Source: CAYZGU01 sp964478165 (GTDB lineage: Bacteria > Poribacteria > WGA-4E > JAJDTR01). Taken from it: a DNA stretch of 64,000 nt. Under the pieces are notes generated by a model that had not been told where the DNA came from, ran no database searches, and was given only the letters and a program-made list of their open reading frames with translations. Location of the stretch: NCBI GenBank assembly GCA_964478165.1, contig CAYZGU010000032.1:124001-188000 (forward strand), read 5' to 3'. The position numbers and the translations under genes are program-made. The number at the start of each line of letters is the position of its first letter. Within the stretch, counting starts at the first letter, position 1. This document shows, one piece after another, positions 54,087 through 61,059 of the stretch.

Positions 54087-55133
54087 ATGACGAAAAAGAA
54101 GATTCGATTAACAAGAACTGTCGATTGTGCGGGCTGAGCTTCCAAGTTGGATCCGGGAGATCTGGCGCAAGTTTTGAGTAATTTGCCGGCAATGGATGAT
54201 GCAAATCTTCTAGTAGGCACGGAGACCTCGGATGATGCGGGTGTCTATCGGCTTACGGAAGATCTTGCGATTATCAATACTACCGACTATTTCACACCGA
54301 TTGTAGACGATCCATACACTTATGGTGCGATTGCCGCGACAAATGCGCTAAGTGATGTCTATAGTATGGGTGGCGTTCCGAAAACAGCTTTGAATATCAC
54401 CTGTTGGCCCAAAGATTTGCTCGATATTGAGATACTCAGTGAAGTCCTAAGAGGTGGAGCTGAGAAGGTTAAAGAGGCAAAAGCTGTGTCGCTTGGTGGG
54501 CACACTGTTACGTCTCCGGAGCTGATGTATGGGCTTGCTGTGACTGGGATTGTTCATCCCAATCGGATTGTGAGGAATTTTGGTGCCAGGCCGGGGGACG
54601 TTGTCATTCTTACCAAACGTCTTGGCATCGGTATTCTCACCACCGGTTTGAAGTTCGACAAAGTCAGTCAAGATGTGCTTCCACAGATTGTCCAATCGAT
54701 GATGCGGCTCAACGCGTCCGCTTCTGAGATTATGCAAAAACATAATGTTCACGCTTGCACCGACATCACAGGTTTCGGCCTGCTTGGACATGGTCTTGAA
54801 ATGGCCCAGGGAAATACTGTTCGGATTGAAATTTTCTCTACAAACGTGCCGTGTTTTGAGCATGTACTGAATCTTGTGAGAAAGAAGACTTACACACGTG
54901 CCTACCTCGCCAATACAAAATTTCTAGAAGGGTCGGTAACTTTCGGAACGGCTGTTCCGGAAGAATTGCGACATGTTTTGATGGAAGCAGAAACTTCGGG
55001 AGGATTACTTTTCGCCGTGCCAGAGTCTGAAGCGGAAGGTGCGTTAGCAGAATTGCACGCGGGGGATTGCCCTGAAGCGGCTGTGGTTGGTCAGGTGTCT
55101 GCATCATCGAAGGCAGAGATTCACGTTCGTTGA
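54087..55133 (+). CDS. selD: Selenide, water dikinase with predicted selenocysteine
   Basis: SelD makes selenophosphate from selenide and ATP, the selenium donor for selenocysteine and selenouridine. Reading the frame of the obvious SelD body (L-D-P-G-D-L-A-Q-V-L) upstream passes one TGA (54135-54137) and reaches an ATG at 54087. The product starts with K-I-R-L-T-R-T-V-D-C-A-G-U-A-S-K-L. U is residue 17, the exact place of catalytic Cys17 in E. coli SelD, and Lys20 is also kept. The rest has T-D-D/S-D-D-A-G-V, T-T-D-Y-F-T-P, N-A-L-S-D-V-Y-S-M-G-G and D-I-T-G-F-G-L-L-G-H. 348 residues. GAGG lies 3 bases before the ATG. A hairpin follows the TGA. Confidence 0.93.
54138..54165 (+). promoter_or_regulatory. 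Candidate bacterial SECIS element in selD
   Basis: Starting 9 bases after the TGA, TTGGATC (54147-54153) can pair with GATCTGG (54159-54165) using two G-T wobbles plus a further one, around the loop CGGGA (54154-54158). The G-rich apical loop lies about 17-20 bases after the UGA, the distance at which SelB recognises bacterial SECIS loops. It lies wholly inside the coding sequence, as bacterial elements do. Confidence 0.6.
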
Positions 55134-55144
55134 AGGGGATTCAA

Positions 55145-55669
55145 TTGAAAAAAACCGAACTTATAAAACGGATGAGGGCTGTTTCGTATTTAACGGGTCA
55201 CTTCAAGCTACGTTCAGGGAAGGTGAGTTCCTACTATTGGGATAAATATCGTTTTGAAAGTAATCCGGATTTGCTAGATAGCATCGTAGATGAGATGCAG
55301 ACGCTCTTGCCATCTTCATTCGATAAACTTGCCGGGCTAGAGCTCGGAGGAATTCCCCTTGCAACGGCGCTTTCCTTACGAACAGGAAGTCCCTGTTTGT
55401 ATGTGCGCAAAGAAGCGAAGGCTTATGGAACATGCAATCTCGTGGAGGGTGGATTTCAACCAGGCGATACGGTTGTCATTATCGAAGACGTTATTACTAC
55501 CGCTGGACAGGTTGTTACATCTGTGGAAAAGATACGAGAGCTGGGAATAATTGTGCGCAACGTTGTGTGTGCAATCGATCGTCAGCAGGGTGGAGGCGCC
55601 AAGATTGAAGCGCTTGGTTGCTCATTGGCCTCAGTTTTTACATTGGAAGAGTTGGACCGTGTGGTCTGA
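55145..55669 (+). CDS. pyrE: Orotate phosphoribosyltransferase
   Basis: PyrE joins orotate to PRPP in pyrimidine synthesis. The TTG at 55145 has AAGGGGA 5 bases upstream and is my choice; a TTG at 55130 overlapping the selD stop is an alternative. About 174 residues. The protein has F-K-L-R-S-G-K-V-S-S-Y-Y near the start and the PRPP-binding motif V-V-I-I-E-D-V-I-T-T-A-G-Q. The K-E-A-K-A-Y-G-T substrate loop is also present. It is tightly spaced after selD and in the operon that continues to tlyA. Confidence 0.93.
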   Translation: MKKTELIKRMRAVSYLTGHFKLRSGKVSSYYWDKYRFESNPDLLDSIVDEMQTLLPSSFDKLAGLELGGIPLATALSLRTGSPCLYVRKEAKAYGTCNLVEGGFQPGDTVVIIEDVITTAGQVVTSVEKIRELGIIVRNVVCAIDRQQGGGAKIEALGCSLASVFTLEELDRVV

Positions 55670-55728
55670 AGAACAATGTGATTGATTTACGGCCTGCGAT
55701 TCTCAGAAATTGGGGGTTCAGCGACAGC

Positions 55729-56538
55729 ATGAAAATATTGTTCATTGGGGATATCGTTGGACGTCCGGGTCGCAAAGCCGTTTCGAGGCTTCTGCCACAT
55801 TTGCGTGAAAATTGTGGTCCATTTAGTTTTGTCGTTGTGAATGGTGAAAACGCTGCTGGTGGCAAGGGATTAACGAAGCCAATCGTTGACGAACTTCTGG
55901 AACGCGGAGTTGATGCAATCACCACTGGCAATCATGTTTGGGGACAGCGGGAGGTGTTGACGTTCATTGATGAAATGCCCAATATCGTTCGTCCCGCAAA
56001 TTATCCGAAGGGTACACCGGGTAAGGGCTGCACTATCGTATCAAACTCCTCTGGCGAACGGCTTGGCGTCATAAACGTTGCCGGGCAGGTGTACATGGAT
56101 GGTTTTAATAACCCATTCCATACACTTGACGAGGTTTTGCATGAGATGCGTGAGGGCGCAGATTGCATGCTGTTAGACTTTCACGCCGAAGCCACAGCTG
56201 AGAAAGTGGCGATGGGATGGTATGCGGACGGTAAAGTAGGAGCTGTTGTCGGAACACATACGCATGTTCAAACTGCGGATGAACGCTTGCTTCCGAATGG
56301 TACCGCCTATATTACTGATGTTGGTATGACGGGACCGTATGACTCCGTTATTGGTGTTTGTAAAGAGCGCGTGCTGCATCGTTTCCTGACAATGCTGCCA
56401 ATCCGTCACGAAGTTGCGAAAGAGGACGTAATTCTTTGTGCCGTCGTCCTCCATCTTGACAATCGAACGGGTAAAGCGCTGTCTATCCGTCGTCTGCGTT
56501 TTCCACTAACGGAGGAGGAAGACAACTCACAATCATGA
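55729..56538 (+). CDS. YmdB-like metallophosphoesterase (TIGR00282 family)
   Basis: 269 residues from the ATG at 55729. The metal motifs are F-I-G-D-I-V-G-R-P-G-R, N-G-E-N-A-A-G-G, G-N-H-V-W-G, D-F-H-A-E-A-T and G-T-H-T-H-V-Q-T, all in the order of the TIGR00282/YmdB family. B. subtilis YmdB hydrolyses 2',3'-cyclic nucleotides and influences biofilm and sporulation. All metal ligands appear intact. It overlaps the xseA start by 4 bases (ATGA). Confidence 0.9.
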   Translation: MKILFIGDIVGRPGRKAVSRLLPHLRENCGPFSFVVVNGENAAGGKGLTKPIVDELLERGVDAITTGNHVWGQREVLTFIDEMPNIVRPANYPKGTPGKGCTIVSNSSGERLGVINVAGQVYMDGFNNPFHTLDEVLHEMREGADCMLLDFHAEATAEKVAMGWYADGKVGAVVGTHTHVQTADERLLPNGTAYITDVGMTGPYDSVIGVCKERVLHRFLTMLPIRHEVAKEDVILCAVVLHLDNRTGKALSIRRLRFPLTEEEDNSQS

Positions 56539-57839
56539 GACCGGTAATGATGTCCGCACAGCACCTTCACACTGTTGCGCAAATCACCGTGATTTTACGA
56601 GATGCTATCGCATCAGAACCAGCGCTGCAAGACTGTTGGGTTGAAGGAGAGATTTCAAACATTGCACGCCCGTCGTCGGGGCATATCTATCTCACACTGA
56701 AGGACGAACGTAGTCAGATACGTTGTGCGATTTTTCGTTCAGCCGCTGCTAGGTTAAACTTCTCGCCGAAAAATGGCGATGCAGTGCTGCTGCACGGCCG
56801 ACTTAGTATCTATGATGCACGAAGTGAGTACCAGATTATCGGAGACTGGATGGAACCGTCTGGTATTGGCGTGTTGCAGTTGGCTTTCGAACGTCTCAAG
56901 AAAGTACTTGCTGCTGAGGGTTTGTTCGATGAGATTCATAAAAAGTCACTACCGGAATTTCCACAGAAAGTCGGCGTTGTCACCTCGCCGACCGGGGCAG
57001 CGTTTCGAGACATCCTCCGAATGTTGCAAGAAAGGTATCCCGCGGTTGAGGTGCTTTTAGTTCCAACACTGGTTCAAGGTGAGGGCGCGGCAGATCAGAT
57101 TGCGAATGCCATTGCGTGTGCAAATCGGATATCCGAGATGGACCTTTTGATCGTTGGTAGGGGTGGCGGATCGATTGAGGATCTTTGGGCATTCAATGAA
57201 GAAGTTGTTGCGCGTGCTATTTTTTCTTCGCACATTCCAATTGTATCCGCTATTGGCCACGAGACGGACTTCACAATTGCTGATTTCGTTGCCGATTTCC
57301 GTGCTCCAACTCCTTCTGCGGCTGTTGAGCTGGCATTTCCAGATCAAGAAGAACTTCTACGACAGGTTGCTAATCTCCGTTTGCGATTGAAACAGGGCAT
57401 AACGACACGGCTTCGTGCTGGGCAATCCATGCTGTCGAATGCCAGAAGTCGGATCGTCCCTGGTCGCTATCTTGATGCCATTAACCGATTTCATCAAACG
57501 ATTGACCGACTCGACGTCCAGGGTCAGCGAGGCATCGAAAAACGGTTGGCTAATGAGCGAGGCCAACTGAAGAGTTCCGCAAAACCCTTGACTCAATTTG
57601 TCTCCCACCGAATCACCGCTGGAATGGAGGAATGGAGAACGCTTTCTGCACGATTAACCGTGTTAAATCCGATGGCTACTATTGCTCGCGGTTACGGCGT
57701 GTGTCAGAACCAGAAAGGCGAAACTGTTAGGGAGGCTTTGCAGGTTCAAGACGGTGAAATGGTTGATTTCCAGCTCTCGCGTGGGCGATTAAAATGCAAG
57801 GTTGTGGAAAGAAGCATTGGCAAGGCGATATCTACATAA
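56535..57839 (+). CDS. xseA: Exodeoxyribonuclease VII large subunit
   Basis: XseA, with several XseB subunits, degrades single-stranded DNA from both ends. 434 residues: the N-terminal OB-fold (W-V-E-G-E-I-S-N, G-H-I-Y-L-T-L-K-D) is at 30-100. The catalytic domain follows with V-V-T-S-P-T-G-A-A-F-R-D and the G-R-G-G-G-S-I-E-D-L-W-A-F-N-E motif, then I-G-H-E-T-D-F-T. A coiled-coil C-terminal third binds XseB. The ATG overlaps the previous stop, so translation is coupled. Confidence 0.96.
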   Translation: MRPVMMSAQHLHTVAQITVILRDAIASEPALQDCWVEGEISNIARPSSGHIYLTLKDERSQIRCAIFRSAAARLNFSPKNGDAVLLHGRLSIYDARSEYQIIGDWMEPSGIGVLQLAFERLKKVLAAEGLFDEIHKKSLPEFPQKVGVVTSPTGAAFRDILRMLQERYPAVEVLLVPTLVQGEGAADQIANAIACANRISEMDLLIVGRGGGSIEDLWAFNEEVVARAIFSSHIPIVSAIGHETDFTIADFVADFRAPTPSAAVELAFPDQEELLRQVANLRLRLKQGITTRLRAGQSMLSNARSRIVPGRYLDAINRFHQTIDRLDVQGQRGIEKRLANERGQLKSSAKPLTQFVSHRITAGMEEWRTLSARLTVLNPMATIARGYGVCQNQKGETVREALQVQDGEMVDFQLSRGRLKCKVVERSIGKAIST

Positions 57840-57863
57840 CATCTGTTCTGGAAAGGAAAAGTC

Positions 57864-58112
57864 ATGTCTCAGGAACTGACGTTTGAAGAAACCATGGCTA
57901 AGCTCGAGGACGTAGTCGACCAACTTGAGCGCGGAGATTCTCTGACATTGGATGAGTCATTAACCGCTTTTGGAGAGGGTGTTCGTTTGACACGGCTTTG
58001 CCGTAAGAAACTTGATGATGCAGAGCTACGAGTGCAACAATTAATTGATGTTGATGCAGAGGAATCGCCGGTTGTGCCATTTGAAGCTGAAGGCGCTGAA
58101 GACGAGGGGTAG
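57864..58112 (+). CDS. xseB: Exodeoxyribonuclease VII small subunit
   Basis: 82 residues, two helices. It opens L-T-F-E-E-T-M-A-K-L-E-D-V-V-D-Q-L-E, the XseB signature, and has the second helix with R-K-K-L-D-D-A-E. An acidic tail follows. It starts 24 bases after xseA, as in most genomes, and has a GGAAAGGAAA ribosome site. Confidence 0.95.
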   Translation: MSQELTFEETMAKLEDVVDQLERGDSLTLDESLTAFGEGVRLTRLCRKKLDDAELRVQQLIDVDAEESPVVPFEAEGAEDEG

Positions 58113-58192
58113 GATCGGCCCACTATGATATGAGCACTGCTAACGAGGTCGACAACAGTAATTGAGTGATATGGCTGCAAGGAGTTTCGTGA

Positions 58193-60100
58193 ATGATATT
58201 TGAAAAAATTGATAGTCCGTCCGATCTGAAATCTCTCAGTCTTGTCGAACTTAAGGTCCTTGCTGGAGAGATGCGTGAATATATGCTTGCTGTGTTAGCG
58301 GAGCATCCAGGACATTTTGCGCCGAACTTCGGGACCATTGAACTTGCTATCGCTCTCCATCACATCTTTGAGACACCCCGTGATCAGATTGTCTGGGATA
58401 TTGGCCATCAAGCGTATCCGCATAAGCTCTTAACAGGAAGACGTGACCAGTTCTCGACAGTGCGCGAATATGGAGGAATTAGCGGTTTTTTGAGCCGATT
58501 CGAAAGCGAATATGATGTTTTTGGTGCTGGGCATTCGAGTACATCAATCGCGGCCGCACTCGGTATCGCGACCGCGCGCGATTTGAACGACCAGAGTTTT
58601 AAGGTCGTTGCCGTGATTGGCGATGGCGGCCTTACCGGAGGAATGGCGTTTGAGGCTTTAAACGTTGCCGGCGATTTAAGAACTGACATGGTTGTTGTGC
58701 TCAACGATAATCAGATGTCCATCTCTGCAACCGTCGGAGCGTTCTCGAAGTATTTCAACCGGCTCACGAGTAATCGAACGTATAACGCACTTAGGTCCGG
58801 GGCCAAGGAAGTCATGGACCTCATTTCGCCTGACGCTAAACAGGTTGCAAGGAAAATTGAAGCAGCACTTAAGCCTGGCACACTGTTTGAGGCGCTGGGT
58901 TTTCGGTACTTCGGTCCACTGGACGGACATGATTTGGAGGCTTTCCTGCCTGTTCTAGAGGGGATAAAGGCGTTGCGTGGTCCAATCCTTGTTCACATTG
59001 TAACTCGCAAGGGGAAGGGGTATGCCCCTGCCGAAATAGATCCGGTCGGTTTCTATAGTCTTAGTGGGAAACTCGATATTGAAACGGGTAAGTCCCGTGC
59101 CGTGAAATCTTCGATACCGCTGTACACGGACGTGTTTAGCCAAAGCTTAATCGAATTGGCCGAGAATGACGATCGGATCATTGGTATCACTGCTGCAATG
59201 CCGAGCGGGACAGGATTGGACAGATTCCAGAAAGTATTTCCCAAACGCTTTTTCGATGTTGGTCTGGCCGAACAATGCGCAGTCACTTTTGCGGCAGGGG
59301 TTGCAACCCAAGGGAGTAAGCCAGTTGTGGCGATCTATTCGACGTTCCTCCAGCGTGCCTATGACCAGGTTGTACACGATGTGTGTATTCAAAACCTACC
59401 TGTGACGTTCGTAATAGATCGCGCCGGTCTAGTAGGTCCGGACGGTCCGACGCACCATGGTGTGTTCGACTACGCTTATCTTCGTTCACTGCCAAATCTC
59501 GTTGTCATGGCGCCGAAAGATGAGGCGGAGCTCCGGCACATGGTTAAAACTGCCGTTGCGTACGAAAAAGGGCCAATCGCCTTACGGTACCCGCGCGGAA
59601 CAGGAGTTGGCGTGCCGATGGAGGGTGAACTTGAAGTACTACCTCTCGGCAGGGCTGAGGTGCTCTGTGAGGGTGAAGATTTACTTATAATCGCGATTGG
59701 TAATCGTGTGCATCCAGCGCTAGAGGCGGCAGGTGTTATGGCAGAGGCCGGAGTTTCTGCTACTGTTGTTAATGCGCGTTTTGTTAAGCCGATTGACGAA
59801 GATTTAATTGTCCCTTTAGCTAAAAACATTGGAAAAGTGCTCACTGTTGAGGATGGTGTTTTAATGGGAGGTTTTGGAAGCGCAGTATTGGAAGTGCTTG
59901 CAGATCGCGGTTCGGAAGTCGCCGTAAAACGTCTTGGCATTCCAGACAGGTTCATTGAGCACGGAGATGTTGATACCTTATACGATGTTTGCGGTTGTGA
60001 CCAAGCCGCCGTTGTTCGTGAAGGACTTAGACTCGCCAAAAAAGGGATTGATGATATTGGTGCAATCTACGAACCGCAGCGCAAGGAAGCAACGGCTTGA
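58193..60100 (+). CDS. dxs: 1-deoxy-D-xylulose-5-phosphate synthase
   Basis: Dxs condenses pyruvate and glyceraldehyde-3-phosphate as the first step of the MEP isoprenoid pathway, using thiamine diphosphate. 635 residues. V-W-D-I-G-H-Q-A-Y-P-H-K carries an active-site His; the ThDP/Mg motif is G-D-G-G-L-T-G-G-M near 145. The second domain has the catalytic Glu region in D-V-G-L-A-E-Q-C and D-G-P-T-H-H-G-V-F-D. The C-terminal transketolase domain is complete. The operon order xseA-xseB-dxs-tlyA is common in bacteria. Confidence 0.97.
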   Translation: MIFEKIDSPSDLKSLSLVELKVLAGEMREYMLAVLAEHPGHFAPNFGTIELAIALHHIFETPRDQIVWDIGHQAYPHKLLTGRRDQFSTVREYGGISGFLSRFESEYDVFGAGHSSTSIAAALGIATARDLNDQSFKVVAVIGDGGLTGGMAFEALNVAGDLRTDMVVVLNDNQMSISATVGAFSKYFNRLTSNRTYNALRSGAKEVMDLISPDAKQVARKIEAALKPGTLFEALGFRYFGPLDGHDLEAFLPVLEGIKALRGPILVHIVTRKGKGYAPAEIDPVGFYSLSGKLDIETGKSRAVKSSIPLYTDVFSQSLIELAENDDRIIGITAAMPSGTGLDRFQKVFPKRFFDVGLAEQCAVTFAAGVATQGSKPVVAIYSTFLQRAYDQVVHDVCIQNLPVTFVIDRAGLVGPDGPTHHGVFDYAYLRSLPNLVVMAPKDEAELRHMVKTAVAYEKGPIALRYPRGTGVGVPMEGELEVLPLGRAEVLCEGEDLLIIAIGNRVHPALEAAGVMAEAGVSATVVNARFVKPIDEDLIVPLAKNIGKVLTVEDGVLMGGFGSAVLEVLADRGSEVAVKRLGIPDRFIEHGDVDTLYDVCGCDQAAVVREGLRLAKKGIDDIGAIYEPQRKEATA

Positions 60101-60881
60101 TACATTGCTGACCGACCGCAAGCTTGCTGCAAGTCGTGAACAGGCGCGACGACTTATTTTGGCCGGTGAGGTGCTCATCAATGGGGAATCGGGTTTCAAG
60201 CCGGGACAGGTTGTTCCAGAAGATGTAAGTATTGAGATAAAACAACCAATGCGTTATGTGGGCCGGGGTGGCTTAAAGTTAGAAAAGGCACTGAAGGTTT
60301 TTGGCTTTGATGCTTGCGGAAAAGTTGCGCTTGATGTCGGCGCCTCGACGGGTGGATTTACAGACTGTTTGCTTCAGCATGGTGCGCAGGTTGTGTACGC
60401 GGTAGATGTGGGACATGGCCAATTAGCATGGAAGCTTCGCGAAGATTCGCGGGTGCGAGTAATGGAACGGACAAATGCCCGTGGGATTGATAGCGCACTG
60501 TTTGATCTTCCTATTGAAATCGGTGTCATCGATGTTTCTTTTATTTCCCTCCGAACCGTTCTACCTGTTGTCGCAAAGGTCATGAAATCGCCGAGCGATC
60601 TTGTTGCCTTGATTAAGCCTCAGTTTGAAGCTGGGCGCGAACAAGTTGGCAAGGGCGGTGTGGTCCGTAATCCACGAATTCACGTTGAAGTTATACAAAC
60701 CCTAATCCAATCCGTTCAGAAAATTGAGAGGTGCACTTTAGGACTCACTCATTCGCCAATCCGTGGACCGGCGGGGAATATCGAATATCTTCTCTGGACA
60801 CAAGACAATTCGCAAAAATCCTCGGTGTTTTCCGCTGATCTTGTTGAGCGAATTGTCGAACAAGCGCATGCGGAACTGTAA
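60051..60881 (+). CDS. tlyA: TlyA family rRNA 2'-O-methyltransferase
   Basis: TlyA enzymes methylate ribose in 16S and sometimes 23S rRNA. From the ATG at 60051 (AGGG upstream) 276 residues are read; the gene overlaps the dxs end by 50 bases, and a GTG at 60060 is possible. The N-terminal S4 domain (R-L-D-T-L-L-T-D-R-K-L-A-A-S-R-E-Q-A) is followed by the FtsJ-type domain with L-D-V-G-A-S-T-G-G-F-T-D-C and catalytic Lys/Asp residues, including L-I-K-P-Q-F-E. Length fits the family (about 245-280). Confidence 0.92.
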   Translation: MILVQSTNRSARKQRLDTLLTDRKLAASREQARRLILAGEVLINGESGFKPGQVVPEDVSIEIKQPMRYVGRGGLKLEKALKVFGFDACGKVALDVGASTGGFTDCLLQHGAQVVYAVDVGHGQLAWKLREDSRVRVMERTNARGIDSALFDLPIEIGVIDVSFISLRTVLPVVAKVMKSPSDLVALIKPQFEAGREQVGKGGVVRNPRIHVEVIQTLIQSVQKIERCTLGLTHSPIRGPAGNIEYLLWTQDNSQKSSVFSADLVERIVEQAHAEL

Positions 60882-61059
60882 CTCTTCGAATAGTGTGAAG
60901 ACATCAAGGCATTCCGTGCATTTAGGTTTGTCCATGTCTTTTTTGGATCTTTTTGACCAACCTTCAATATCCCGAGTCAACCTGGTGTCTGCCCTCTGAT
61001 CTCCATAGTGTTCTTGGGGTTGGGAGCTCTTTTCTGAAACACAGAAACTATTTAACCCA

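Noticed and set aside
54147..55133. Starting selD at the TTG at 54147
   Set aside because: It would remove the conserved N-terminal strand and the catalytic residue 17; the upstream frame with its ATG, ribosome site and in-frame TGA explains the locus better.
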